Positions 8,375 to 17,544 of a DNA stretch of 64,000 bases are shown in pieces. The notes beneath the pieces are model-generated. The model searched no databases and was not told where the DNA came from. It saw nothing but the letters and a program-made list of their open reading frames with translations. Within the stretch, counting starts at the first letter, position 1, and the number at the start of each line of letters is the position of its first letter. This stretch comes from Schaalia cardiffensis. GTDB taxonomy: Bacteria; Actinomycetota; Actinomycetes; Actinomycetales; Actinomycetaceae. Both the position numbers and the translations under genes were made by a program. Location: the NCBI RefSeq assembly GCF_016405145.1, contig NZ_JAEKIA010000008.1, positions 1 to 64,000 on the forward strand, written 5' to 3'.

Positions 8375-11300
8375 CATTCCTCCGCCCGCTCAGCGCCCTC
8401 CGCGGCCCCGGCCTCGTCCCCTGTCTCCTTGGCGACAGTGGCCGCAGCTCCAGTCCTTCGCACGACATTGCCGAGAACCGCGTCGGATTGGAAACCCCTG
8501 CGTGTAATCCCCAGGGCCTCACGAAGCTCCTCAACGGTTTCCTCGCGACTTCGTTCAATTCCGTCCGAACGCACCCATTGCGCCATCTCGTCGAGCTGAT
8601 CATCCGAATAGGCGGCCAGAGGAAGGCCGGAAGCAATCGCAGGACGCGGCCCCCGGTTGGAGGGCGGAGCCTGCTGGGTGATCACTTCGAGCATGCCAGT
8701 GTTGAACACATCGGCACGCTCTCGAGCGTCACTCGTAGCTGCAACAAGCTCATCAAGAGCCGTCTCCCCAGTCCCCTCCTCAGCATTCCAGGCAGCTGAA
8801 TACTCTGCGGCTTCGCCCACAGCACCATCTTCGAGCCCTGGGTCGCCTACGCCGAGCGCAGCAGAAGACTTCCCCGCGAATTCGTCCCCATTCGCCCCTT
8901 CTAGGAAATACTCGGAGTCGGACTCGAAGTCGATGCTGTCAGGGACCTGAGTCGAGGGAACGAAGGGGCCGTTGATCTCATCAACCGCGTCAAGGACGAG
9001 CTCGACAATCGTGTCCGCCTCCTTCGCAGGATCAATGAAAACCGCCATAGACAAGGCTGTGTGGACTTTCCATCCTTGAGCCTCGAGCATCGCCGGCCAC
9101 ATCCGGTCCCGGACTCGCAAGGAGGGCTCTGTAACGTAAGCGTCGTCATCGGTGAGAACCGCGACGAGCAGACGGCCAGGAACCTCGGGGTGGCCGATCG
9201 CGAGGGGAATGCGCATCCCACCGGGAATGCCGATGTTCGGAACGACCTCCAGGCCCATGCCGTACAGGCGATCCGCCAGATCGACGAGAAGCCGATCCGG
9301 CTCCACTTCGAGGACGGGCCAGGCGCCGCTGCCCACACCGGATTGTCCCTCGGCGATCTCAAGGAGCTCGACGAGCATATGAGCCCCCTCGGCCTTCAGA
9401 CGACTCCGGTCAATCTCACCGGCTCTGAGCGAGGACACGAGGATGAGATCACCGCGCACCGAGCGCAACACGTCCGACATGACTTTGACGCCCTCGGGAG
9501 TAGAGAACTCACCGAAATCGTGAACGACTCTTCCGTGCGGTGTCTTCGCAAAGCCAACGGCCACGATGATGCAGTCGCGAGCGAGTCCACGCGCTTCTGC
9601 TGGGTCCACAACAAGGAAAGGCTGAGCCGAGGTCGCGTCGAAGAAGTCACCCAAGCCAGGTTCGCTCGCCCTCGTCCTCATGATCGCGTGACGGATCCGC
9701 TCCGCGTGGCGCGCATTCAGAGCGATGACCGCCAAGGAACGCTCAGGCTGCTCAACCGCATGGGCGACGACGAGTTCCACGACCGCATCCACTTCCGCCG
9801 AGGTCGACTCGATCGCGTGAGAACCGGGGGCGGGCATTCCCGTGCCCTCGCACCACACGGCGGTGACCGGAGCAGAAGCGGCCGTCCAAGGAACCGGGAC
9901 GCCCGTGTGGTCAACGCCGTGTCGCGCCAAGAGCAGGGCGACCTGATCGTTGAGGCGAGTCGGGGTCACATCCATCCGAGTCTTCGGCAGGACCGTCGTC
10001 AAAATCGTGGAAGCCCCCTCCTCGCTGCCCGCCGACAGGTCGGCGAGCACCACGACCTGTCGGGCGCGCGCAATGATCGGCACAAGCTCGGCGAGCGGCA
10101 AACCATCGATATCGTCGAGGATGAGCAGGTCCACATGGTGGCCCGGGCGGACGATCTTCGGGACGAGTGTCGGCACTGTGAAGACCACTGGCACGAGCAG
10201 ACGCACGAGCGGCACCGAGGTCAACACCTCAAGTGCAGAATCGAAGCTGCTGCACAATTGCGCGATAGTTGTCTTCTGGTCTGGCCGGGTCGCCATTGCT
10301 TGCAGGCGCAGTCGGCGCAACTGGTCGAGGGCCTGTGGAGCCAATGATTGGACTTGGAGAGCATCCAAGGAACGCCCAGCGGCGAGAGCCTCTTCGAGGT
10401 GGGCCGGATCATAACCGCCGAGTTCCGGCTCGCTTGCCAGCATGAGGCCAAGGATCGACGCCCACCACGCGAGGTCCAGTTCTGAATCGATGAGTTTCGT
10501 TTTGACGTGGCGTTCCCGCAGATCATTGACGAGGGCGGAAAGGCCCGCCTCCGAGAGGTGTTTGAGGACCTCAACTCTCTTGGGCAGTTCCCGTGCGCCC
10601 TTGGGGTCCGCGTCGAGGGCTTCGAGCCTGTTCGTAAGATCCTCGATCGACATGCTGGTGAAGTCTCGGTGCACGGTGGAAAACGCCGGTGCGAGAGCCT
10701 TCAGATCTGCGAGGACAGATTCGGTGAGTTCGCGGGTCTCGTCGAGGCGCTGCGGGAGAATCGGCCAGCCCTCGTCAGCAGCGTAGGCGCGCCACGCATC
10801 GCGGTGTTCTTGGACTGTGATGAGTGCGGAATGCAAGTCCTCAATGTGCGTTCCGGGACGCACGAAATCTTGAGCACGTTTGACCAGGCGAACGCGCTCG
10901 GAGCGTTTCATGGAGATGCCGTGGGCGGTGCGCCACTGTTTCGGCGCGGTCGCGATCACCATGTCTGCGGCGGAGCGTTCGAAGACTTGGGGGAGGAAAA
11001 TATCGAGCACGTCGCGCACGCCCTCGAACATGGCGAGTTGTTCTCGCCACTCGCTCAGTGTTGTCGCTTCAGCAATATCGGTTTCAGCGGCGACTGCTCT
11101 CATCTGGTGGTGGAGCTTGGGCAGTGTATCCTTCGCGAGGCGGTGGATACGTTCGAGGACATCGGGGACCTGCTCCTCAGAGCCAATGACGACCCCTTTC
11201 CACGCGGTGTGCGCGGCGGAACGGGAGAAGATCCCGAGTTCAGCAGCCTTATGGAGGAGCTCGCGCGCATATGCTCCCTGGTCAGCGGCGATCGCCAGGA

Positions 11301-12627
11301 GAATCTCTTCGCGCAAACGCACACGCGTCTTGGGAGCTGGATGCGCGGCAGTCAAGTCAGTGAGGACTTGCAGGGCGTTGTAGGCACTGACCCCGAAAAC
11401 GCCGAAGGGACGGTGCAGGGAGCTTGTGTACGAGGACAGGCCTTCACGGACGTCGCGAAGACGTGTGCGCATTTCGTCGACTTCACGAGGATCCGTGACG
11501 GAGGTGGTGTCACTCAGTGCTGAACGCAAGAGCGCACGTAGTTCCTCACCGGAGGCGGTCGTCCCGTCAATGCGCGTCGCCACCTCCGCTAGGCCGAGTT
11601 CACGTAGGCGGTCTTCGGCGCGAGTTGTCCGTGAGGGGGAGCCGCCGATGTGAATGGTCTGACGGCCAGAGGCGGCTGCATCTGCGAGGATCGCGCCAAC
11701 GAGGGCTGTATCGTCTGCACCGTGGGGGACGTCGACGACGAAGGAACGGCCTTCGGCGACCGCTTCAACGACGTCGAGCTGACGGGGGGTGAGATCACCG
11801 GCGCCGCGTTCGCGCCACGGATCGCGATCTTTCGGATCTGAAGCTTTGAGGGGCTTGAGGGTTTGAGTGCGTGCCTCTTCTTCTCCTGCAAGCGCCCGCA
11901 CGATCGGGGAGGCGAGCAGATGCTCAGAATGTTCGTATTCGCGTTGGAGTTCTGAGGCGGGGTGTTCGAAAATCCCGAGCACGAGCTCGTCTCTGAGTTC
12001 AAAGCGGTCAAGGACGGATGCGCTCACGCGCAGTTCAGACAGGGCTCTGGAGGAGGAGAATCCATGCTGGGTGCTGGCCCTCGCAACGAGGTCCTCGGCT
12101 TCGATGTGCACTCCGCGTCTGGCGAGGGCGGAAGCCAGGAGCGGATCGAGGGCGTAGCCGGGCAGGAGGGTGATCGTGATATCCGCACCGTTCTCGCTGA
12201 GGCGCGCCGTGCGCAATAGGGCGGCTGAGGATTGGGCGCGTCCTGCTTCGAACCAGCGGGCGTGACCGATCGCCATGTGGATGATGCCGACACCGTGACG
12301 CGCGGTGAGTTCATGTGAACGCGCGATGATGGTCCGAGCCCGTTCGACTGCCCGCTGGTGGGATGCCGGCTCGCGGATGAGGAGTGACAGGCGCGTCGGA
12401 TGATCCGTGTAGAGCTGGGCGAGACCACCCGGATGCGGCTGGTTCATGGTTAGACGCGGAGCATCTTCACCGTCGATGCGTGTCAGGCGCGCGAGTTGGT
12501 TCTTCCAGTCCCCAAGAGCGTCATCGAGCTTCGTGTGCGGAGCCGGTGCGACAGGCTCGACGGGGGTTGGGTCCGCTAACTCCGAAGATGTGTTCTTCGG
12601 ATGACGTGAGAAGAAACCATTAGCCAC
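8374..12627 (-). CDS. SF1 helicase-Vsr nuclease fusion with degenerate active sites
   Basis: This 1417-aa protein has the architecture of the large actinobacterial DUF4011-type SF1 helicase/endonuclease proteins. It has an N-terminal domain (about 40-270), a P-loop region preceded by GDLTPRQLDVVEAVAEGRS, a long helical insertion, a Walker B-like LLILDDID (834-841), a UvrD-like C-terminal lobe ending near LILVSSL (about 1060), a Vsr/PD-(D/E)XK-like domain (about 1110-1205) and an acidic Ala-rich tail. Key residues are missing. Walker A reads VPHGADDT (300-307), with Asp in place of the lysine. The nuclease RIDLA motif reads RIPLA (P1141), and ECDG is replaced by LTDD. It probably binds nucleic acid or protein without catalysis. 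GTG at 12627 lies six bases after TAGCGT. Confidence 0.65.
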   Translation of the reverse strand: MANGFFSRHPKNTSSELADPTPVEPVAPAPHTKLDDALGDWKNQLARLTRIDGEDAPRLTMNQPHPGGLAQLYTDHPTRLSLLIREPASHQRAVERARTIIARSHELTARHGVGIIHMAIGHARWFEAGRAQSSAALLRTARLSENGADITITLLPGYALDPLLASALARRGVHIEAEDLVARASTQHGFSSSRALSELRVSASVLDRFELRDELVLGIFEHPASELQREYEHSEHLLASPIVRALAGEEEARTQTLKPLKASDPKDRDPWRERGAGDLTPRQLDVVEAVAEGRSFVVDVPHGADDTALVGAILADAAASGRQTIHIGGSPSRTTRAEDRLRELGLAEVATRIDGTTASGEELRALLRSALSDTTSVTDPREVDEMRTRLRDVREGLSSYTSSLHRPFGVFGVSAYNALQVLTDLTAAHPAPKTRVRLREEILLAIAADQGAYARELLHKAAELGIFSRSAAHTAWKGVVIGSEEQVPDVLERIHRLAKDTLPKLHHQMRAVAAETDIAEATTLSEWREQLAMFEGVRDVLDIFLPQVFERSAADMVIATAPKQWRTAHGISMKRSERVRLVKRAQDFVRPGTHIEDLHSALITVQEHRDAWRAYAADEGWPILPQRLDETRELTESVLADLKALAPAFSTVHRDFTSMSIEDLTNRLEALDADPKGARELPKRVEVLKHLSEAGLSALVNDLRERHVKTKLIDSELDLAWWASILGLMLASEPELGGYDPAHLEEALAAGRSLDALQVQSLAPQALDQLRRLRLQAMATRPDQKTTIAQLCSSFDSALEVLTSVPLVRLLVPVVFTVPTLVPKIVRPGHHVDLLILDDIDGLPLAELVPIIARARQVVVLADLSAGSEEGASTILTTVLPKTRMDVTPTRLNDQVALLLARHGVDHTGVPVPWTAASAPVTAVWCEGTGMPAPGSHAIESTSAEVDAVVELVVAHAVEQPERSLAVIALNARHAERIRHAIMRTRASEPGLGDFFDATSAQPFLVVDPAEARGLARDCIIVAVGFAKTPHGRVVHDFGEFSTPEGVKVMSDVLRSVRGDLILVSSLRAGEIDRSRLKAEGAHMLVELLEIAEGQSGVGSGAWPVLEVEPDRLLVDLADRLYGMGLEVVPNIGIPGGMRIPLAIGHPEVPGRLLVAVLTDDDAYVTEPSLRVRDRMWPAMLEAQGWKVHTALSMAVFIDPAKEADTIVELVLDAVDEINGPFVPSTQVPDSIDFESDSEYFLEGANGDEFAGKSSAALGVGDPGLEDGAVGEAAEYSAAWNAEEGTGETALDELVAATSDARERADVFNTGMLEVITQQAPPSNRGPRPAIASGLPLAAYSDDQLDEMAQWVRSDGIERSREETVEELREALGITRRGFQSDAVLGNVVRRTGAAATVAKETGDEAGAAEGAERAEE

Positions 12628-12639
12628 GCTCTCACGCTA
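12628..12639 (-). promoter_or_regulatory. -10 box for leaderless transcript of the helicase-like gene
   Basis: On the minus strand TAGCGT (12634-12639), GAGAGC, then GTG at 12627. The hexamer and six-base spacing match those before the sepX-like gene. No Shine-Dalgarno is present. Confidence 0.5.
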
Positions 12640-12772
12640 CCGGGGGAAGCGTGAACCTCCCGGGAGGCGCACGCGTGATCTGTGGATCGCTGCCCAACTT
12701 CAAGTGAAGCTGAGAAGTTGACGCTCTCATGCAGGGGTCTGGGAGAACTTGCCGAGGAGGGGGCGGAGCCGA

Positions 12773-12804
12773 GACGGCGCCAGCCGTTTTCAGCTGGCGC
12801 CGTC
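12773..12804 (-). terminator. Hairpin downstream of tRNA-Arg
   Basis: GACGGCGCCAGC (12773-12784) pairs perfectly with GCTGGCGCCGTC (12793-12804) around an eight-base loop, 50 bases beyond the 3' end of the leftward tRNA gene. Confidence 0.7.
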
Positions 12805-12855
12805 CCTTATGTATCGGGCATCCCGGATTCTTCACCGGGTATTCCGAGGTTTCGG

Positions 12856-12928
12856 TGCCCCCGAGACGATTCGAACGTCCGACACCCGCTTTAGGAGAGC
12901 GGTGCTCTATCCCCTGAGCTACGAGGGC
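12856..12928 (-). tRNA. tRNA-Arg (anticodon CCT)
   Basis: A complete 73-nt cloverleaf on the minus strand: acceptor GCCCTCG/CGGGGGC, D arm GCTCAGGGGATAGAGC, anticodon stem CCGCT/AGCGG with loop CTCCTAA (anticodon CCT, codon AGG), and T arm GACGTTCGAATCGTC. The full 3' CCA is not encoded. Confidence 0.95.
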
Positions 12929-13112
12929 CCGCCCGGCGTTGCCGAGCCCGCTTACTCTATCAGTCCCAAGGATCGAGGGCGAAGCCCACTGTCACCCTTT
13001 CCCAAGACCGGTACATCCGCGTTCTTTTCGTGCTGATTACCAGTGCCGAGAGCTGAGGCGTGTGCTCCCCCGCATTTTCTCCACAGTCACGCTTTTCCCG
13101 GCATCTCAAAGC

Positions 13113-13148
13113 GCAGGGCGCGAAGAGCTTGCGCTCTTCGCGCCCTGC
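13113..13148 (-). terminator. Strong hairpin downstream of universal stress gene
   Basis: GCAGGGCGCGAAGAG (13113-13127) pairs perfectly with CTCTTCGCGCCCTGC (13134-13148) around a six-base loop. It lies 14 bases beyond the stop of the leftward universal stress protein gene. Confidence 0.8.
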
Positions 13149-13162
13149 TGGGCTACGCGCTA

Positions 13163-14092
13163 CTAGCGCCGTCCCCAGTCGGGTGCGGCCGCGGATTCGG
13201 CCTTACCGAGGTGATCGGAGGGGACGATCATGACGGGGCAGGTCGAGTGCGACAAAACCGTTTGCGATGTGGAGCCGAGCAGGACGCCTGCGAGTCCACC
13301 CCGCGACCTCGTGCCGACGACAACAAGGTCAACGGCCGTCGAGAACTCAATGAGGAGCGAAGCCGGGGCACCGTCGAGAGCGTGGCGCGCGACTTCCATC
13401 GTGCGCCCGTGAAGAGCCTGGTCGATGGCCTCTCCCATCCCCTTGCGTACATTGTCGAGCAGAGCCGAGTGATCGACATTCGGGGTCCACGCCATCATCG
13501 AGGTACCGCTCCCGATTGGGACTGCGGAAACCGCTGTGAGCCGCGCTCCCCAGCCCTCGGCCTCGTCGACGGCCTTACGCAGAGCCGAAGAGGGAACTTC
13601 AGAACCATCGACGCCGACGACGATGCGCTCAACCGGCATGAACTTCTTGCCCGCGGTGTAGCGCGGGACGACGACAACCGGGCATTGTGCGTGTGCGGGC
13701 AGCGCCGAGGACACGGTGCCCAGGAGGCGATCAGCGAAAGAGCCCCCACCTCGTGAGCCGACGACAACGAGGTCAACTTCACGGCTCATCTCAACGAGGA
13801 CGCCCGCAGGGTCACCCGGTTCGATCGAGGAGGAGACTCGCACTTCTCCTCTGGATTTCGCTATCTCGACAGCTTCTTCAACGACCTGCTGTGCACCTCG
13901 CTTGAGCGCTTCGTCGTCGAGAACTGCGTAGCCGCCGTCGAGTGCCGCCGCAGAGTACGAGGCGAGAGCGTAGGTGCACAGAACATGAACCCGACCGCCG
14001 AATCGGATCGCCCTATCCGCTGCCCATTTGACGGCTGCGAGGCTCTCCTTTGAGCCGTCGACGCCGACGAGAGTGACTTCGGTGGAACCCAT
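13163..14092 (-). CDS. Tandem-domain universal stress protein
   Basis: A 309-aa cytoplasmic protein made of two UspA domains (about 3-145 and 150-295). Each ends in the ATP-binding G-x2-G-x9-G-(S/T) pattern: VVGSRGGGSFADRLLGTVSS in the first and VVGTRSRGGLAGVLLGSTSQ in the second. This two-domain ATP-binding form is typical of actinobacterial stress proteins linked to dormancy and energy limitation. Two adjacent ATG codons exist; the second (14092) is five bases from GAGGAGG and is preferred. It is monocistronic, ending in a perfect hairpin. Confidence 0.9.
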   Translation of the reverse strand: MGSTEVTLVGVDGSKESLAAVKWAADRAIRFGGRVHVLCTYALASYSAAALDGGYAVLDDEALKRGAQQVVEEAVEIAKSRGEVRVSSSIEPGDPAGVLVEMSREVDLVVVGSRGGGSFADRLLGTVSSALPAHAQCPVVVVPRYTAGKKFMPVERIVVGVDGSEVPSSALRKAVDEAEGWGARLTAVSAVPIGSGTSMMAWTPNVDHSALLDNVRKGMGEAIDQALHGRTMEVARHALDGAPASLLIEFSTAVDLVVVGTRSRGGLAGVLLGSTSQTVLSHSTCPVMIVPSDHLGKAESAAAPDWGRR

Positions 14093-14183
14093 CATGGCCT
14101 CCTCGTGATGTATGTCACGACCATTGTGCCCCATGAGCCCGCTTTAGGGAACTGAACCAGGGTGGAAATACGTGAAGACCTGT

Positions 14184-14222
14184 GAAAACACGGGAGGCCG
14201 GATCATGTGATCCAGCCTCCCG
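14184..14222 (-). terminator. Intrinsic terminator of the NlpC/P60 gene
   Basis: On the minus strand CGGGAGGCTGGATC and GATCCGGCCTCCCG form a 14-bp stem followed by TGTTTTC. It lies just beyond the stop at 14237. Confidence 0.8.
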
Positions 14223-14236
14223 TTCACGCCTGAGAT

Positions 14237-14974
14237 TCAGATGCGGATGAAGGTTCCTCCGCCACGGACCGCGGAGACCCGAGAGAGGGTGCCAAAGTCG
14301 ACGGCCTCAACCATCTGGCCGCCGCCAATGTAGATCGCCACATGGCCCGGGTAAGCAATGAGGTCGCCCGGCTGGGCTTCGGCTGCGGAAACACGAACTC
14401 CCATCGCGGCCTGACCGGAGGAGGAGTGCGGAAGAGTGATTCCAGCAGCCGCGTAAGCGAGCTTCGTCAGACCCGAGCAATCAACACCTGCAGGGCTTTC
14501 GCCGCCCCAGACGTAGGGAATGCCGGTAAGAGCAAGGGCTGCGGCGACAACATCGGCTCCTGCGGCGTTGTAACGGGCGGCTGCGCCCGAGTCGGCCGAG
14601 AGTTCAGGGCGGGCTTCAGAACGATCCGCAGCAGCGTCCTGCTGCGCTTGAGGAGCGGCTGCACTCGCGGGAGCTTCAGCGGTGGCGGTAATCTCTTCGG
14701 CGGTCCAAGCGATATCGGGGACCGAGACGGTGGTCGCCGTGGTCGTTGGCGCGGTCGTAGTGGTCGGCGCTGCCGCATCCTCGCCCGACTGGGCCGAACC
14801 GGGGGCCGCATGTGCCGCGCCACCGACAACAGCGGTGAGCGCAAGACCGGTCACTGAGGCGATAGCCGCCGGACGAACGGGGCTCATCGCGGTGAGAGTG
14901 TCCGCAATATCGGTGAGAGGCTGAAGCGGACGGCGGGCGCGCCTGTGTCGAGGCGCTGGCCTAACTGTAGTCAC
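14237..14974 (-). CDS. Secreted NlpC/P60 peptidoglycan hydrolase
   Basis: This 245-aa exported endopeptidase has an Arg-rich N-terminus, a hydrophobic signal segment (about 33-57), a Thr/Ala-rich linker, and an NlpC/P60 domain in the last 110 residues. The catalytic Cys is in GVDCSGLT and the His in GHVAIY. Twelve residues after that His comes Glu (QMVEA), giving the Cys-His-Glu triad of mycobacterial RipA rather than Cys-His-His. It would cleave wall peptide stems during growth or separation. A c-di-AMP riboswitch precedes it, as for many actinobacterial homologues. The start is GTG at 14974, 11 bases after AAGGAG. Confidence 0.9.
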   Translation of the reverse strand: MTTVRPAPRHRRARRPLQPLTDIADTLTAMSPVRPAAIASVTGLALTAVVGGAAHAAPGSAQSGEDAAAPTTTTAPTTTATTVSVPDIAWTAEEITATAEAPASAAAPQAQQDAAADRSEARPELSADSGAAARYNAAGADVVAAALALTGIPYVWGGESPAGVDCSGLTKLAYAAAGITLPHSSSGQAAMGVRVSAAEAQPGDLIAYPGHVAIYIGGGQMVEAVDFGTLSRVSAVRGGGTFIRI

Positions 14975-14984
14975 CTGGTATGCA

Positions 14985-15165
14985 TCTCCTTCTTACCTGC
15001 GAGGTCAGCTGTCGGATTCGGGCAGGAGAGCCCGGCCTGAGAATTCAGGCTTCACCCCAAGGCCTTGCGGCCATAAGTGGTTCCCCCGTGTCGGACCTGT
15101 GATGCCGTTCTCTCAGGGTCCGACTTCGGTGTCTGAGAGACGGTTGGCTTATCAGCCGAGGTCCA
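14985..15165 (-). promoter_or_regulatory. c-di-AMP (ydaO-yuaA) riboswitch
   Basis: The minus-strand leader contains the conserved ydaO blocks in order: a CCGTCTCTCAGACACCG hairpin region, GGGGGAACCA, TGGGGTGAA near the centre, GACAGCTGACCTCG, and finally the AAGGAG ribosome binding site. Known members bind c-di-AMP and turn off wall hydrolase and osmolyte genes. Here it controls the NlpC/P60 hydrolase. Confidence 0.85.
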
Positions 15166-15274
15166 CTGTAAACCGCCCCACCCCCAAATGTCACGTATTC
15201 ATAACGAGAATGTGAGCTACACCCAGACCGGATTCACAGCGTGTATTCAGCAGAATCTCAGCCAGCGAAGCTGG

Positions 15275-15357
15275 GAGAAAACCCTCACCCGCGCGGAGCA
15301 CGGACGGGGGACACCCCGACCGGATGCACCCAGAGAAAACCCTCACCCGCGCGGAGC
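15275..15357. repeat. Exact 25-bp repeat, 58-bp step
   Basis: GAGAAAACCCTCACCCGCGC plus GGAGC occurs at 15275 and 15333, identical over 25 bases, separated by 33 unrelated bases. It lies between the riboswitch and the dtxR-like gene. No gene is visible in 15166-15391. Confidence 0.8.
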
Positions 15358-15391
15358 GCGCAAGCAACAGCGAAACTGTGCCGAAGGATAC

Positions 15392-16063
15392 TTAGACCGT
15401 GACGAAGAGGTGCGCGGCCAATGCCATCGGGATCTTAAAGCCCTGCACATCGGCACCCTTTTCAAGGGAACGGAGACGGACGAAGTTTCCTTCAGCTGCA
15501 GCTTCAATCTGTGTACCCGGTTTCAGCTCACAAGCGGCGAAGTTCGCAATGATCCCCTTGTCCGCCTGGATCGGTTCCCCGATTCGAAGGAGGCGCAAGG
15601 CCTCGCCCTCGCGCGTTTTCACGGCGAGCTCAAGTGACTCGCCGGGGGTGGGCTGCGCAGAGCCGGGGATCGGGTTGCCATAAGGATCGGTCTTCGGATC
15701 TTTGAGGAGTGAGACGAGACGTTCCTCAACTGTGTCAGACATTACATGCTCCCACCGGCAGGCCTCCTCGTGGGCACACTCCCATTCCAATCCAATGACG
15801 TCGATGAGAAGACGTTCGGCGAGGCGGTGTTTACGCACGACCTCAGTAGCTTGGCGGCGCCCTTCTGGAGTGAGTTCGAGGCGCCGATCTCCCAGCACGT
15901 GCACAAGACCGTCGCGCTCCATACGATTCACCGTCTGAGAAACGGTCGGGCCAGAATGCTCAAGTCGTTCGACGATCCGCGCGCGCAAAGGCGTGACTCC
16001 ATCCTCTTCCATCTCGAAGATGGTCTTGAGGTACATCTCGGTGGTGTCAATGAGGTCGCCCAC
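15392..16063 (-). CDS. dtxR: DtxR/IdeR iron-dependent repressor
   Basis: A 223-aa metal-dependent repressor with a winged helix (about 1-70), a dimerisation domain (about 74-140, containing HRLAERLL and ACRWEHVMSD) and an SH3-like domain. The residues corresponding to DtxR His79, Glu83, His98, Cys102, Glu105 and His106 are all visible, and the Cys in ACRWEH marks the iron-type subgroup. It is expected to repress siderophore and iron uptake genes in iron-replete cells. The start is GTG at 16063 with GGAGGG six bases upstream. A second, Mn-type family member lies at 61324-62025. Confidence 0.92.
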   Translation of the reverse strand: MGDLIDTTEMYLKTIFEMEEDGVTPLRARIVERLEHSGPTVSQTVNRMERDGLVHVLGDRRLELTPEGRRQATEVVRKHRLAERLLIDVIGLEWECAHEEACRWEHVMSDTVEERLVSLLKDPKTDPYGNPIPGSAQPTPGESLELAVKTREGEALRLLRIGEPIQADKGIIANFAACELKPGTQIEAAAEGNFVRLRSLEKGADVQGFKIPMALAAHLFVTV

Positions 16064-16239
16064 TCCGACCCTCCCCTTCCGCTCTTGCCTCTCCTGTGTG
16101 CCTCAAGGATATGGTCTCGTGTCAGAATCCTCCCCCCCCAAGTGGGAAAATACGCGATTTTCCATTCATCGCACCTTCGTGCCCTGCGCCTATTTCGCTC
16201 AAGTCCCGGTACTGAAAACGCCGTGAACGGCAAGGCGAC

Positions 16240-16251
16240 TAGGCTGAGCAC
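16240..16251 (+). promoter_or_regulatory. -10 box for leaderless serC transcript
   Basis: TAGGCT (16240-16245) is followed by six bases and then ATG at 16252. No ribosome binding site is present. Confidence 0.55.
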
Positions 16252-17385
16252 ATGGTGAATATCGCGCCCATTCCCGCCGACCTGCTCCCCAAGGACGGCC
16301 GTTTCGGTTCCGGCCCCTCCCGAATCCGCCCCGAGCAGATCGAGGCGCTGCGCGCTCCCCTGCTCATGGGAACCTCTCACCGCAAGGCCCCGGTCAAGTC
16401 CCTTGTCGCCTCGATCAGGGAAGGTTTGCGTTCTCTTTACGCCCTACCCGAGGGCTACGAGGTCGTCCTCGGTAATGGCGGCGCCTCAGCGTTCTGGGAT
16501 GTCGCCGTCACTTCGCTCGTGCGTGAACGCGCAGCCTTCGGAGTTTTCGGCGAGTTCGGCTCCAAGTTCGCAACTGAAGTTGATCGGGCGCCTCATCTCG
16601 ATGCTGCGATTCGCGTGAGTGCTGCGGCCGGGGCCCTGGCCCGTCTCAGCGGCACTGAGACGAACGAGGACGGGGCTTCGCCGGATGTTTTCGCCTACCC
16701 GCATCATGAGACTTCGACGGGTGTTCTCAGCCCGGTTGAGAGGATCGGCTGTGATGATGCACTGACTTTGGTGGACGCGACCTCCGTTGCGGGCGCAGCT
16801 CAGGTCGATGTTTCAGCGGCGGATGCCTATTACTTCTCGCCGCAAAAGGCTTTCGGCTCCGACGGGGGACTCTGGCTTGCTCTGCTCTCCCCTCAGGCGA
16901 TGCAACGGGCAGAAGAACTCCACTGTGCTTCAGATCGTTGGATGCCGTCCTTCCTCGATCTTTCCTTTGCGGTGAAGAACTCTGTCAAGGACCAGACTCT
17001 GAATACTCCCGCGATCGCGACGCTCATCATGTTGGAGCAACAGATCACGTGGATGTTGGATGAAGGTGGCCTCGATGGCATGGAGGAGCGTTCTCGAGCG
17101 GCTTCTGAAGTGCTCTACCGTTGGGCGGATTCCTCGCCCTTGGTTCGGCCTTTCGTGTCCGAGCCTTCCCACCGCTCCCATGTCGTCGTGACCCTCGAAT
17201 TCGACGAGTCCGTTGATACGAAGGCTCTCTCGGCGGCGCTGCGCGCGCAGGGGATCGTTGATGTGGATCCCTACCGAGGGGTCGGAGGCAAGCAGCTGCG
17301 CATTGGGACCTGGCCGACGACGCCGGTCTCGGATGTTGAGGCTCTGGTGGCGTGCCTCAATTGGCTCCTCGAGCACTCGGCGTAG
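16252..17385 (+). CDS. serC: Phosphoserine aminotransferase
   Basis: A 377-aa PLP enzyme converting 3-phosphohydroxypyruvate and glutamate to phosphoserine and 2-oxoglutarate in serine synthesis. Hallmarks are FGSGPSRIRPEQI at the N-terminus, the GTSHRKAPVK substrate loop, ALTLVDATSVAGAAQVDVS, and the PLP lysine in YFSPQKAFGSDGG. The form matches the long actinobacterial SerC. It starts at ATG 16252 without a Shine-Dalgarno, directly after a TAGGCT box. It diverges from dtxR and ends before a strong bidirectional hairpin. Confidence 0.95.
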   Translation: MVNIAPIPADLLPKDGRFGSGPSRIRPEQIEALRAPLLMGTSHRKAPVKSLVASIREGLRSLYALPEGYEVVLGNGGASAFWDVAVTSLVRERAAFGVFGEFGSKFATEVDRAPHLDAAIRVSAAAGALARLSGTETNEDGASPDVFAYPHHETSTGVLSPVERIGCDDALTLVDATSVAGAAQVDVSAADAYYFSPQKAFGSDGGLWLALLSPQAMQRAEELHCASDRWMPSFLDLSFAVKNSVKDQTLNTPAIATLIMLEQQITWMLDEGGLDGMEERSRAASEVLYRWADSSPLVRPFVSEPSHRSHVVVTLEFDESVDTKALSAALRAQGIVDVDPYRGVGGKQLRIGTWPTTPVSDVEALVACLNWLLEHSA

Positions 17386-17484
17386 TCGTCGACAAGTCCG
17401 CCAAGCTCGTCGACAAACCCTGAGCGGGGCCATCCCGTATGAGTCCAGTCGCTCTCCCTTTTTCAGATCACGTTTTTTACGAGG

Positions 17485-17524
17485 CGCGGGCCCGCGGGAG
17501 GTCACTCCCGCGGGCCCGCGTTTT
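17485..17524. terminator. Bidirectional terminator between serC and the purine permease
   Basis: CGCGGGCCCGCGGGAG pairs perfectly with CTCCCGCGGGCCCGCG around GTCA, followed by TTTT on the plus strand. It serves convergent serC and the permease gene. Confidence 0.9.
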
Positions 17525-17544
17525 CCGCTTCAGTAAGCGATCAC

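Noticed and set aside
9061..11523. Two long plus-strand frames (428 and 338 codons)
   Set aside because: Both are opposite the 1417-aa gene, with no start signals and no protein-like motifs.
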